Under the pieces are notes generated by a model. It saw nothing but the letters and a program-made list of their open reading frames with translations. It did no database searches and was not told where the DNA came from. DNA of 64,000 bases from Granulicella rosea (lineage in GTDB: Bacteria; Acidobacteriota; Terriglobia; Terriglobales; Acidobacteriaceae), in assembly GCF_900188085.1 (NCBI RefSeq), contig NZ_FZOU01000011.1, positions 59,249 to 123,248 on the forward strand, given 5' to 3'. Within the stretch, counting starts at the first letter, position 1, and each line of letters opens with the position of its first letter. The position numbers and the translations under genes were made by a program. Of the stretch, positions 1-8,584 are shown piece by piece.

Positions 1-112
1 GTCGATCCGTTGAGGCCGGAAGTCTGATGCAGGAAAGTCATCGGAGTATAGCATTTAGACTCAAACAAACAGTTTTCTGCATCTCATGAAGGAAACGCAC
101 GCCGGAGGCCTT

Positions 113-1096
113 ATGCTGCACGCTGCCCCCTCGATCTTGACAAAGATCCGGACCAACCCTTCACGCCGCGCACTCCTTGCCGGCATGTTCTTCTCTCTGC
201 TGCTGCCCGCAACCGCACTCTGCCAGGCCACGCCGGACCAGACGCCCGCGCCGGTCGCCAATCCCGACGGACAGGTGACGCCCGGCGTCCCGACCAAGCC
301 AAAGACCAGGGCCGAGCTAACCGGCGAGGCATGGGATCTGCTGACCAACGCGCTGAACGACGACAAGCACCCGGAGATCCGCATCCAGGGACTGGCCGCG
401 CTGGGTACGATGGGCGTCAACCCGCGCTCGTCGAAGCTGATCGAAAAGTCCTTCTCCGATAAGGACGTGGACGTACGCACGGCGGCGATCCTGGCGGCCG
501 GCCAGACCCGCGACCGCAATCTCTTCACCGGCATCCGCATCCTGCTCGACGACAAGGAGCCGCAGGTGGTCTTCACCGCGGCGACCACGCTGTGGAAGAT
601 GGGCGACCGCTCGGGCGAGGACATCCTGATGGCCGTCGTCGATGGCGACCGCAAGACCAACGCCAAGCTGGTCGGCGGCACCATGCACAGCATGAACAAG
701 GAGCTGCACGACCCCGCCGCGCTCGCCAAGCTGGGCGCGATGCAGGGCGCGTCCATGCTGCTGGGGCCGTTCGGCTACGGCATCACGGCGTACGAGTACA
801 TCCACAAGAACGGCGGCGATTCGGCGCGCGTGACGGCGATCGAGCAGATCAGCGAGAATCACACGCAGCCCATCCGCAAGGAGATGCTCTCCGCCCTGAC
901 CGATAAGGATATGCTTGTGCGTGTGGCTGCCTGCAAGGCGCTGCGCACCTATCACGACTCCGACGTCGCGAACGCCATCGCAGCGCTCTTTACCGACTCC
1001 AAGCGTCCGGTGCAGTTCAACGCCGCGGCGTCTTATCTGATCTCGTCCGGCTCCGTTGCCGTGCCGCGTCCCGTCACCCACACGACCATCTACTGA
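113..1096 (+). CDS. Exported HEAT-repeat protein
   Basis: A 327-residue protein with a basic N-terminus and a hydrophobic segment (about residues 16-36) ending in a signal-peptidase-like site, so it is probably exported. The body carries Ala/Leu-rich helical pairs typical of HEAT repeats, for example around 'RIQGLAALGTMG', 'VRTAAILAAGQT' and 'VRVAACKALRTY'. HEAT proteins are usually scaffolds, so no reaction can be assigned. I chose the ATG preceded by GGAGG; an in-frame ATG 27 bases upstream has no ribosome binding site. The gene stands alone, 110 bases ahead of the serine dehydratase gene. The fold call is firm; the role is unknown. Confidence 0.75.
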   Translation: MLHAAPSILTKIRTNPSRRALLAGMFFSLLLPATALCQATPDQTPAPVANPDGQVTPGVPTKPKTRAELTGEAWDLLTNALNDDKHPEIRIQGLAALGTMGVNPRSSKLIEKSFSDKDVDVRTAAILAAGQTRDRNLFTGIRILLDDKEPQVVFTAATTLWKMGDRSGEDILMAVVDGDRKTNAKLVGGTMHSMNKELHDPAALAKLGAMQGASMLLGPFGYGITAYEYIHKNGGDSARVTAIEQISENHTQPIRKEMLSALTDKDMLVRVAACKALRTYHDSDVANAIAALFTDSKRPVQFNAAASYLISSGSVAVPRPVTHTTIY

Positions 1097-1206
1097 TCGC
1101 TTTTCCGCACCCTCTGTATGCGAGCGCGCTCTAGCCCCCATTATTCAACGTCGAAGAGCGGGCACGGCGCGGTCGCATTCCTTTACATTGATTCTTCTGA
1201 GGCGCC

Positions 1207-2841
1207 ATGAATACCAGTCTGTTCGAACTCTTCAAGATCGGCATCGGGCCGTCCAGCTCGCATACGGTCGGCCCCATGCGCGCGGGTCTGCGCTTCGTCC
1301 AGACACTGCGCGAAACCCATGCGCTCGATCAAACGGCCAGCGTCGTCGCGGAGCTCTACGGCTCGCTCGCGCTGACCGGCGTCGGCCACGCAACCGACCG
1401 CGCCACACTGCTGGGCCTGCTGGGCGAGGCGCCCGATACGGTCGATCCCGCCCTGATCGAGGGCTACCTGGCCGCTATTCTCGACACGCAGACGCTGCGA
1501 CTGGGCGGCACTCATCCGATTCCCTTCCGTGCGTCGGAGCATCTGCTCTTCCACCGCGACCGCATGTATCCGGACCCCGACGTGCCCTCGCACCCCAACG
1601 GCATGCGATTCACCGCGTATGACGCCACTGGAGCGATCCTTGCGACCGAGACGTTCTACTCGGTCGGCGGCGGCTTCATCCTCTCGCAGGCGGAGATCGC
1701 CCCCGACCCGACCGAGGCGCAGGTCACTCCGCGCGATGTACCTTACCCATTTTCGAGCGGCGCGATGCTGCTCGAGGTCGCGGAAAAGAACGGCCTCACC
1801 ATTGCCGAACTTGTCCTGGCCAACGAATCCGCGTTGCTGGTGCAGGATGAAAAGAGCGGCGGCGCGTCGAAGATCATCCGGCCGCATCCGGTCGCGGTCA
1901 TTCCGGAGCCGACGCTTGCGGCCTTCTCGCTGGCATCGGCGGAGGACAGCCCCTACGGCGGTCTGCCGGTAGGCGCCGCGGCGCTGGGCGCGCTGGATTC
2001 GATCAGCCTCGCGCCGCCTCCGCTCGACGAAGCCCCCGAGACCGAGACGCAGCGGATTCGCAGGAGCGTCATCGGCAGCATCCTCGGCATCTGGCAGGCC
2101 ATGCAGAGCTGCACCGAACGCGGCATCGCGACCGAAGGCATCCTGCCCGGCGGGCTGAATGTTCGCCGCCGCGCGCCGCGACTTTCGCAGCGCATCTCCG
2201 CGCTCGACGAGAGCGGCAAGCCGCGCGACCCGCTGGCGCCGCTGGACTGGGTCTCGCTCTTCGCCATCGCGGTGAACGAGGAGAACGCCGCCGGCGGCAA
2301 GGTCGTCACGGCCCCGACCAACGGCGCGGCGGGCGTCATCCCGGCCATCGCGCACTACTATATGCGCTTCATCGACCTAGAGAAGAGTCCGCAGGAGAAG
2401 CAGGCCGGCATCGTGCGCTTCTTCCTTACGGCGGCCGCGATCGGCATTCTGTACAAGGAGAACGCCAGCATCTCGGGCGCGGAGGTAGGCTGCCAGGGCG
2501 AGGTCGGCGTCGCCTGCTCGATGGCGGCCGGCGGGCTGGTCGCCGCCCTGAACGGAACCAACGACCAGATCGAACACGCCGCAGAGATCGCCATGGAGCA
2601 CAATCTGGGCATGACCTGCGACCCCATCGGCGGTCTGGTGCAGATTCCCTGCATCGAACGCAACGCCATGGGCGCGGTGAAGGCCGTCAACGCGTGCCGC
2701 ATGGCGATGCACGAGACCGAAGGCCACAAGCTGACGCTCGACCAGGTGATCGAGACCATGTACCGGACGGGCATGGACATGCAGTCTCGCTACAAGGAGA
2801 CCTCGCTGGCGGGGCTTGCCTTGAACATCATCGAGTGCTGA
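1207..2841 (+). CDS. sdaA: L-serine ammonia-lyase (serine dehydratase), iron-sulfur type, with an insertion
   Basis: Converts L-serine to pyruvate and ammonia using a [4Fe-4S] cluster; cytoplasmic. The N-terminal beta domain begins with the family motif around 'GPSSSHTVGPMRAG' (residues 14-27). The catalytic alpha domain has 'NEENAAGGKVVTAPTNGA', and the three expected cluster cysteines are seen in 'GCQGEVG', 'TCDPIGG' and 'VQIPC'. At 544 residues it is about 90 longer than the usual single-chain enzyme. Most of the excess is a Pro/Ala-rich stretch, about residues 215-280, between 'NESALL' and 'RRSVIG'. GAGG lies four bases before the ATG. It is convergent with the beta-lactamase-like gene, with a palindromic repeat between them. 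Confidence 0.93.
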   Translation: MNTSLFELFKIGIGPSSSHTVGPMRAGLRFVQTLRETHALDQTASVVAELYGSLALTGVGHATDRATLLGLLGEAPDTVDPALIEGYLAAILDTQTLRLGGTHPIPFRASEHLLFHRDRMYPDPDVPSHPNGMRFTAYDATGAILATETFYSVGGGFILSQAEIAPDPTEAQVTPRDVPYPFSSGAMLLEVAEKNGLTIAELVLANESALLVQDEKSGGASKIIRPHPVAVIPEPTLAAFSLASAEDSPYGGLPVGAAALGALDSISLAPPPLDEAPETETQRIRRSVIGSILGIWQAMQSCTERGIATEGILPGGLNVRRRAPRLSQRISALDESGKPRDPLAPLDWVSLFAIAVNEENAAGGKVVTAPTNGAAGVIPAIAHYYMRFIDLEKSPQEKQAGIVRFFLTAAAIGILYKENASISGAEVGCQGEVGVACSMAAGGLVAALNGTNDQIEHAAEIAMEHNLGMTCDPIGGLVQIPCIERNAMGAVKAVNACRMAMHETEGHKLTLDQVIETMYRTGMDMQSRYKETSLAGLALNIIEC

Positions 2842-2853
2842 CCCAAAGTGCTT

Positions 2854-2946
2854 GTCGTCCTGAACGTAGTGAAGGATCTGCTTTTTCTTCGGAGTGGAAT
2901 AGCACTCACAGGCAAACAGCAGGTCCTTCGCTTGGCTCAGGATGAC
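2854..2946. repeat. REP-like inverted repeat, copy 1
   Basis: Two arms of about 30 bases face each other around a short spacer. The left arm reads GTCGTCCTGAACGTAGTGAA and continues into a GGATCTGCTTT-like end; the right arm is its imperfect reverse complement and ends in CAGGATGAC. The same arms recur at three other intergenic sites in this window. It lies between two convergent genes and could also form a transcript-end hairpin. Confidence 0.8.
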
Positions 2947-2976
2947 ACGCGTTCTTGGTGATTCCAACCGACTGCT

Positions 2977-3870
2977 CTAACGTCTCTGCTGCTCCGCCAG
3001 CGCCTTTTCAAACGCCGCCTTCCCAGCGGCGATCGTCGCGCGGTATCCCTCGGGATCGATCCAGACCGCATCGCCCTCCTGCGGCATACGCGCGACCTTG
3101 GCGAGCAGGCCGAAGTGCTCGCCGTGGTCGCCCAGGAAGATGTCGCACGGCAGCGACTCGTAGAGCGCAAAGGTGCGGCGGAAGTCATCGGCGATGCCGG
3201 GATACGACGCCGGATGGCCGGGTGAGTCGACAAGTTTGAAATCCGACCAGAGCGTGTAGCCGCCGACGATGACAACGTTGCGCAGCCTGTCGGCGGGCTC
3301 GCCCGGCAGGTGGACCTGCATCGTCCACGTGGTGCAGCCGCGGGTGTGGCCGGCGGTGCGGTGCGCCGTCAGCGTTACGCCGCCCAACGTGACCGTGTCG
3401 CCGTCGTGCAGCACCCGGTCCACCCGCGCGGCGGGATAGCGCGGCACCGAGCCCGAGGCGAGCAGGAAGTCCGTGCCGCCGCCGGACCGGATCACGCCGG
3501 CGTCGTACTCCATCGCCATGGACTGCGCGTGCGTCTCGCGCAGCACGCGGGCATAACCGCCGGCGTGGTCGAAGTGCGCCTGGCTGTTGAGGAGGATCTT
3601 CGTGTCCTGCCAGCGGAAGCCGAGCTTCTCCACGCTGGCGCGGATGAGCGGAGGCGACGACGGCAGGTTGGCGTTGATGAGGATGTTGCCGGCGGGCGTC
3701 GTGACGAGGTACGCGGCGAGGTCCTGGCTGCCGACGTAATAGAGATTGTCCGCGATGCGGAACGGCGCGAGCGGCGTGGTCCACGCGGGCTTGACCTCCG
3801 CGTCGAGGCGGAGCACTGCAAAAAAGATGAGGCACAGCAGGCCCACGCGGCGGATCAACTGGAAGTTCAT
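2977..3870 (-). CDS. Metallo-beta-lactamase, subclass B3-like, with Gln in the first metal-ligand position
   Basis: A 297-residue MBL-fold hydrolase with an N-terminal signal peptide (hydrophobic residues 7-21), so probably periplasmic. The B3 signature 'GHTRGCTTW' (residues 174-182) is intact and supplies His175. The usual HxHxDH motif reads 'QAHFDH' (residues 97-102), so the ligand equivalent to His116 is Gln, as known for GOB-type B3 enzymes; His249 in 'LGDHGEHF' is the likely last ligand. No Shine-Dalgarno lies at a normal distance; TATACC sits exactly six bases before the ATG, so the mRNA may be leaderless. Beta-lactamase activity is an inference; another MBL hydrolase role is possible. 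Confidence 0.85.
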   Translation of the reverse strand: MNFQLIRRVGLLCLIFFAVLRLDAEVKPAWTTPLAPFRIADNLYYVGSQDLAAYLVTTPAGNILINANLPSSPPLIRASVEKLGFRWQDTKILLNSQAHFDHAGGYARVLRETHAQSMAMEYDAGVIRSGGGTDFLLASGSVPRYPAARVDRVLHDGDTVTLGGVTLTAHRTAGHTRGCTTWTMQVHLPGEPADRLRNVVIVGGYTLWSDFKLVDSPGHPASYPGIADDFRRTFALYESLPCDIFLGDHGEHFGLLAKVARMPQEGDAVWIDPEGYRATIAAGKAAFEKALAEQQRR

Positions 3871-3930
3871 CCTTCAGGTATAAGCGCCCGCCCTGCGGAT
3901 TACAGGTCGCGTACCGGGTTGGTTAACTCT

Positions 3931-4695
3931 TTACAGGTCCAGACGTCCGCAGGCGACGCGGCAGACGGTCGGCACGAGGATGGCGCCGTCCTTCGCCCAC
4001 TGGTCGAAGAAGGTGCGCAGCGCCCGCAGCAGCGGCTGATACTGCGGATCTGTCTCCCTGGGGCAGATGGGCAGAGCCTTGGTCTGCTGGACGAGCGCCT
4101 CATAGGTGAGGGTCTGGTGACCCATGAAGGCGTCTTCGTAGAACTCATTGCGACCGAAGAAGGCCTCGACCGCGCCGGTCAGGTCGTAGGGCATACGCTT
4201 CTCGCGGAAGCGCAGGCAGTTGGTGCGCAGGACATCCTCGTAGGCCTCGGACTGCGCGGCGCCGCTGTAGACGCGGTTGTCGGTGATGAGGACGGCTGTG
4301 CCGCCCGGTCGCAGGATGCGGCGGAACTCGGCGCCCACGGCTGCCTGGTCCGGCCAGTAAAGCGCGCGCGGCGCGGTGACGAAGTCCACCGAGGACGTGG
4401 CCAGTCCGGTCGCCTCGGGCGTGCCGTTGCGCACCGTCAGGCTGGGCCACCGCCCGCGGAGCTGCTCGCACTTATCGCGCTTTTCGTGGTTGCCCTCAAC
4501 CGCCGTGACGCTGTAGCCATGCTCCAGAAACAGCGCCGAAAGGCGCCCTGAACCCGCGCCGATATCCGCTCCCACCATGCCGGGCGCAAACGCGAAACGC
4601 GAGGAGAGCATCTCGATGAGCGCCTTGGGGTAACGGTTGCGTGACCGCTTGTCGTGCATCACGCGGCCTCCGGTAAACAGGTTTGTCCAGTTCAT
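3931..4695 (-). CDS. SAM-dependent class I methyltransferase
   Basis: A 254-residue Rossmann-fold methyltransferase. Motif I is 'DIGAGSGR' (about residues 44-51), the acidic end of strand 2 is in 'VTAVEGN', and a post-motif 'RILRPGGTAVLI' is typical of the Methyltransf_11 group. The substrate cannot be read from the sequence. An upstream extension of the frame is open, but the ATG chosen here follows GGAAGCGGAG on the minus strand and begins just before the conserved region. It may follow no other gene in a transcript: the region upstream holds no recognisable gene on this strand. Confidence 0.8.
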   Translation of the reverse strand: MNWTNLFTGGRVMHDKRSRNRYPKALIEMLSSRFAFAPGMVGADIGAGSGRLSALFLEHGYSVTAVEGNHEKRDKCEQLRGRWPSLTVRNGTPEATGLATSSVDFVTAPRALYWPDQAAVGAEFRRILRPGGTAVLITDNRVYSGAAQSEAYEDVLRTNCLRFREKRMPYDLTGAVEAFFGRNEFYEDAFMGHQTLTYEALVQQTKALPICPRETDPQYQPLLRALRTFFDQWAKDGAILVPTVCRVACGRLDL

Positions 4696-5007
4696 ACTGC
4701 GCGCTCCGCTTCCGCCTGCCGCTGCTCGTTCGGGATTCTTCCAGGGCCCATCCACATTGCGGCAATTGAGAAAAATCATCTCACAGTCAAGCTGTTTCCG
4801 GTCCCACCTGAAAGTTGCACAAGCGAGCAAATACTGGTCATGGTGAGAAGGCTCAGAAAACTCCGCGTGGGCCGGTCGAGCACATGGAGGGTTGGAGAGC
4901 GAACGGAGTTGAGAACGCGTCCTTCGACCGCTCCGCATGCGCCGCCATCCATGCTTTTCGAGGCGTCCGCCATACAAAAAATAATTGCCGCGAAACCGTC
5001 TTTTTTC
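4696..5007. other. Intergenic region without recognisable gene
   Basis: About 310 bases between the methyltransferase start and the promoter of the small Lys/Ala peptide gene. Open frames here have no ribosome binding site and no family features. I see no repeat or RNA gene. Confidence 0.5.
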
Positions 5008-5036
5008 TTGACTCTCCCATGCCGCGAAACTATACC
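5008..5036 (+). promoter_or_regulatory. Sigma-70-type promoter of the small Lys/Ala peptide gene
   Basis: TTGACT and TATACC are separated by exactly 17 bases, a near-consensus housekeeping promoter. Transcription would start near 5043 and give a leader of about 50 bases before the ribosome binding site and ATG of the 20-residue gene. Confidence 0.75.
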
Positions 5037-5094
5037 TTCCTCAACCGTGGCGCATGCCCCGGGATCGATGGCAGTCGATAGGGAGAATAGGCGA

Positions 5095-5157
5095 ATGGCA
5101 ACGAAGAAGGCAGCCAAGAAGGTCGCAAAGAAGGCCCCGGCGAAGAAAGCGAAGTAA
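5095..5157 (+). CDS. Tiny Lys/Ala-rich basic peptide (20 residues)
   Basis: The frame encodes 20 residues beginning MATKKAAKKVAKK and ending in AKKAK; apart from Met1 it holds only Ala, Lys, Thr, Val and Pro. The AKK/APAKK pattern is like histone H1 tails and bacterial H1-like proteins, which bind nucleic acid through charge; such a role here is an inference. It is below usual gene-calling limits, but GGGAGAA precedes the ATG at good spacing, a near-consensus promoter lies upstream and a strong terminator follows 18 bases after the stop. This forms a complete transcription unit. It could also be the visible part of a small RNA gene. Confidence 0.65.
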   Translation: MATKKAAKKVAKKAPAKKAK

Positions 5158-5175
5158 CCGCTGGCTCACCCAACA

Positions 5176-5213
5176 AAAAGGGGACGCCCGCGAGCGTCCC
5201 CTTTTCCCTTTTT
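5176..5213. terminator. Rho-independent terminator, probably bidirectional
   Basis: A perfect 12-bp stem (AAAAGGGGACGC with its complement) around a six-base loop, followed on the plus strand by TTTTCCCTTTTT and preceded by A-rich sequence for the minus strand. It separates the plus-strand peptide gene from the convergent coiled-coil gene. Confidence 0.9.
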
Positions 5214-5222
5214 GCGCGCGAC

Positions 5223-6065
5223 TTACTTCGGCGCATCCATCGGCTGCGGCGCACTCTTCGGCGTCGAGAGATAGCCTGAAACCACGTTCTTCGAGATGTT
5301 GTTCACCACCAGCTCGAACAGCGCCGGATCCTTACCGCTGTAGAACTGCACCGGCTCGTCGAGACTCTTATCCTTCTTCTCGATGTTGCGGTCGTCCGAG
5401 CTGACGTTCATGGTGTACTTCGAGTGCTTGTCATCGACCTTCTTGATCTGCAGCTTCACAGTCGAAAGCAGGATCGGCTTGTCGCCCTTGTGCAGGGTGA
5501 ACTCGTAGTAGTTGCGGTCGCCCTTGTGCTTCAGGATCTCCAGCTCGTCGTGATTGGTCGCGATCAGGCCGCTCATCTTGCCCTCGTCGCCCATCATGCG
5601 CTGCATGGTCTGCTTGGCCTGTTCGAGGTCGCTGCGGGTCGTGGCGATGTCGGCCTTCGCTCCGCCAACGTCGGTCTTCACACTGGAGACCTCGGTTGAA
5701 ACGGCGCCGATCTGCTGCTTGGTCGCGGCCTCGGCCTGTTCGAGCTTCGCCGTCTGCGCGCTCTGCGCCTTCTGCTGCACGAGGATGGTCTGGGTGCGCA
5801 GCTCGATCTGCTTCTGCGTCATGCCGACGCTCTGGCCGAGCGTCTCGGCCGTCGCACGCAGCCGCGCGCCGAGCGCCTCGGACTGCTTCTCCAGATCGGC
5901 ATTCTTCGCCTCGGCCGAGGCCAGCTTGGTCTCCGCCGCCGCGATGTGGTTGCTCAGGCCGTAGCACCAGACCAGCGCGCCGATCGCCAGCAGCAAGGAC
6001 ACCGCCACGACGCCGATCAGCGCATTCGAGATCGTCCGTTCGCGTTCAAACTCCGTATCGCTCAT
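5223..6065 (-). CDS. Membrane-anchored coiled-coil protein of unknown function
   Basis: A 280-residue protein with one transmembrane helix (about residues 14-36), a long Ala/Glu/Gln/Lys-rich coiled coil (about 39-165) and a compact C-terminal region with 'YYEFTLHKGDKPILL' and 'YTMNVSSDDRNIEKKD', which looks like a beta-rich domain. The topology suggests a periplasmic coiled coil anchored in the inner membrane. I do not recognise a family. AGGAGAG sits seven bases before the ATG. The C-terminus abuts the bidirectional terminator. Confidence 0.8.
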   Translation of the reverse strand: MSDTEFERERTISNALIGVVAVSLLLAIGALVWCYGLSNHIAAAETKLASAEAKNADLEKQSEALGARLRATAETLGQSVGMTQKQIELRTQTILVQQKAQSAQTAKLEQAEAATKQQIGAVSTEVSSVKTDVGGAKADIATTRSDLEQAKQTMQRMMGDEGKMSGLIATNHDELEILKHKGDRNYYEFTLHKGDKPILLSTVKLQIKKVDDKHSKYTMNVSSDDRNIEKKDKSLDEPVQFYSGKDPALFELVVNNISKNVVSGYLSTPKSAPQPMDAPK

Positions 6066-6177
6066 CCCACTCTCCTCTGCCCGTTAAACAGCCATCCCGT
6101 GAAAAAGTTCTTCGCTCCAAGCTATCGCATTCGCGGCGGTTTGCGGGAGATTCCGCTGCAACGGCTAAACTGAACAG

Positions 6178-7215
6178 ATGCAGCACCCCGATATCGTCAT
6201 TGCCGGCGCCGGCATCGTCGGCCTTTCGCTCGCGCTGGAGCTTCAGCAGCGCGGCCTGCGCGTCACCGTCCTCGACGCCGGACAAGCCTTGGCCCAGGCG
6301 AGCACCGCCGCCGCCGGCATGCTTGCCGTCGACGACCCGCACAACCCCATCCTGTTGAAGCCGCTCTCGCGGCTCTCGGCCAGCCTGTACCCGGCGTACC
6401 TCGACCGCATCGCCGAACTCTCGGGCCAGCGCGTGGATTTCCAGACAACCTCCACCCTGCAGGCCGTGCCGGAGGAGATCGACTACTTCGAGCCCGATGC
6501 GCAGCTTATCCGGGAGCTGGTCCCGCAGCTTGTACCCGGCTCGCACCGCTTCGCCCTGCTCGACGAGCGCAGCGTCGATCCGCGGCAGCTTGCGCCGGCG
6601 CTGCTTGCGGCGGTTCGCGAAGCAGGCGTCACGCTGTTGGAAGGCACGCCGCTCGCGCGCATCGCCTCGACCGGCGACGGCGTTCGCGTGGAGACCGGCG
6701 ACGGCCAGTCGCTGCATGCAGGCTACCTCGTCGACTGCATGGGCGCATGGACGCCCGCGCCGGTCGCGCCGCGCAAAGGGCAGCTCTTCTCCGTCACGCT
6801 GCCGCCTTCCCTCGCGCTCGAGACTGTCGTTCGGACTCAAGACATCTACATCGTGCCGCGAACGCAGGGGGCGAACGCAGGGCGCGCCGTCATCGGCGCC
6901 ACGGTCGAGTTCGCGGGCTTCGACAAGACAGTGAAGCCGGCGGCGATCCTTGCGTTGAACGCGCGCGCCGTTGCCCTGCTGCCGCAGCTTGCCGAGGCGC
7001 ATCTCGAAGAGGCCTGGTCGGGCCTGAGGCCGGCGACCGAAGACGAGCTGCCCATCCTCGGCGCGATTGCCGCGCAGCCGCGTTACGTGCTCGCGAACGG
7101 ACTCTACCGCAACGGCATCCTGCTCGCGCCCGGCACGGCGCGCGTGATCGCGCAACTGCTGATGCAGGAGACGCCCGAGGTGGATCTCGCGGCGTTCAGT
7201 CCGGCCCGCTTTTGA
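6178..7215 (+). CDS. thiO: FAD-dependent glycine/D-amino-acid oxidase, ThiO-like
   Basis: A 345-residue DAO-family flavoenzyme. The dinucleotide fold is seen in 'IVIAGAGIVGLSLALEL' near the N-terminus, and the C-terminal FAD/substrate region has 'EEAWSGLRPATEDELPILG' followed by 'LANGLYRNGILLAPGTA', as in glycine oxidases that make dehydroglycine for thiamine thiazole synthesis. No other thi gene is adjacent, so a general D-amino-acid oxidase role is also possible. There is no clear Shine-Dalgarno; TAAACT lies exactly six bases before the ATG, so a leaderless mRNA is likely. Confidence 0.82.
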   Translation: MQHPDIVIAGAGIVGLSLALELQQRGLRVTVLDAGQALAQASTAAAGMLAVDDPHNPILLKPLSRLSASLYPAYLDRIAELSGQRVDFQTTSTLQAVPEEIDYFEPDAQLIRELVPQLVPGSHRFALLDERSVDPRQLAPALLAAVREAGVTLLEGTPLARIASTGDGVRVETGDGQSLHAGYLVDCMGAWTPAPVAPRKGQLFSVTLPPSLALETVVRTQDIYIVPRTQGANAGRAVIGATVEFAGFDKTVKPAAILALNARAVALLPQLAEAHLEEAWSGLRPATEDELPILGAIAAQPRYVLANGLYRNGILLAPGTARVIAQLLMQETPEVDLAAFSPARF

Positions 7216-7330
7216 GGCGCAACCTACCGGAATCGCACAGCCCCTCCGATATTCGGTCATCTGCGGTGACAAGCGAATCCCCCCTGCGCTATAAGGAATT
7301 GTGCTTTAACTTCACTTGGAGATTGCGCTC

Positions 7331-8464
7331 ATGTCGGCTGCCCCTGCAACAAAAGGTCTTGAAGGCATCGTAGCCACGACCTCGTCCATCTGCTGGATCG
7401 ACGGTGATGCCGGCGTTCTCTCCTATCGCGGAATCGATATTCACGAGCTGGCTTCGAAGTCGACCTTCGAAGAGGTGACCTATCTGCTGTGGTACGGCGC
7501 GCTGCCGACTACCAGCCAGCTCGCGACCTTCAGCAAGGAACTGGCCGACGCCCGCGAACTGGATCCGAAGATCGTCGACCTGCTCAAGGCCGTACCGGCG
7601 ACCGCGACGCCGATGGAGGTTCTGCGCACCGCCGTCTCGCTCGCCAGCATGTACGACGCGGACGAGAAGGATTCGAGCCACGACGCGAACATCCGCAAGA
7701 GCTTCCGCCTGACCGCGCAGATTCCCATGATCGTCGCGCTCTTCGACCGCATCCGCAAGGGCCTGCCCACGGTGGACGCCGATAAGAGCCTCTCGCACGC
7801 CGGCAACTTCCTCTGGATGCTGAACGCGGAGAAGCCCTCCGAGACCGCGACCAAAGCCTTCGACATCGCGCTGATCCTGCATGCGGATCACGAACTGAAC
7901 GCCAGCACCTTCGCCGCGCGCGTCATCGCCGCGACGCTCTCCGACATGCATTCCGCCATTACGGGCGCCATCGGTGCGCTGAAAGGCCCACTGCATGGCG
8001 GCGCCAACGAGGCCACGATGAAGCTGCTCTTCGCCATCGAAAAGGCCGGCGCAGACCCCGTCGAGTATGTGAAGGCAATGTTTGCACGCAAGGAGAAGAT
8101 CTCCGGCTTCGGCCATCGCGTTTATCACACCGAGGACCCGCGCGCGACCCACCTGCGCCGCATGTCCGAGGAGTTGGGCAAGGCCGCCGGCGACACGAAG
8201 TACTTCGACATGAGCCGCCAGATCGAGCTCTTCATCAAGGCCGAGAAGAAGCTCAACGCCAACGTCGACTTCTACTCCGCCAGCACCTACACGACGCTGG
8301 GCATCGACATCGATCTCTTCACGCCGATCTTCGCCGTCAGCCGTATCTCCGGCTGGGCCGCGCATGTGATCGAGCAGCACGACAACAACCGGCTGATCCG
8401 CCCGCGCGCCGAGTACACCGGGCCGGAGTATCCCGCGCCCTACGTGCCGATCGAGAGCCGGTAA
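7331..8464 (+). CDS. gltA: Citrate synthase
   Basis: Condenses oxaloacetate and acetyl-CoA to citrate at the entry of the TCA cycle; cytoplasmic. The 377-residue protein has the expected catalytic motifs: 'HADHELNAST', 'GPLHGGANE' (first catalytic His), 'GFGHRVY' (second His) and 'NVDFYSA' (Asp). The length is that of the short citrate/2-methylcitrate synthase type, so propionyl-CoA use is possible. The ATG was chosen because GGAG lies nine bases upstream; a TTG 15 bases earlier overlaps that site. A terminal repeat follows the stop. Confidence 0.93.
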   Translation: MSAAPATKGLEGIVATTSSICWIDGDAGVLSYRGIDIHELASKSTFEEVTYLLWYGALPTTSQLATFSKELADARELDPKIVDLLKAVPATATPMEVLRTAVSLASMYDADEKDSSHDANIRKSFRLTAQIPMIVALFDRIRKGLPTVDADKSLSHAGNFLWMLNAEKPSETATKAFDIALILHADHELNASTFAARVIAATLSDMHSAITGAIGALKGPLHGGANEATMKLLFAIEKAGADPVEYVKAMFARKEKISGFGHRVYHTEDPRATHLRRMSEELGKAAGDTKYFDMSRQIELFIKAEKKLNANVDFYSASTYTTLGIDIDLFTPIFAVSRISGWAAHVIEQHDNNRLIRPRAEYTGPEYPAPYVPIESR

Positions 8465-8483
8465 AGCTCTATCGCCGATTTAG

Positions 8484-8561
8484 AAAAAGCAGATCCTTCG
8501 CTGCGCTCAGGATGACACCCCATAAGTCTGTCATCCTGAACGAAGCGAAGGATCTGCTTTT
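8484..8561. repeat. REP-like inverted repeat, copy 2 (arms in opposite order)
   Basis: The same arm sequence as the other copies, but arranged tail to tail: AGCAGATCCTTCGCTGCGCT comes first and the GTCATCCTGAACGAAGCGAA arm second, with only 13 bases between. The swapped order indicates that single arms are the unit that spreads or inverts. It ends 23 bases before the ATG of the esterase gene. Confidence 0.8.
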
Positions 8562-8584
8562 GCACTTCGCCCGCAGGAGTTACT

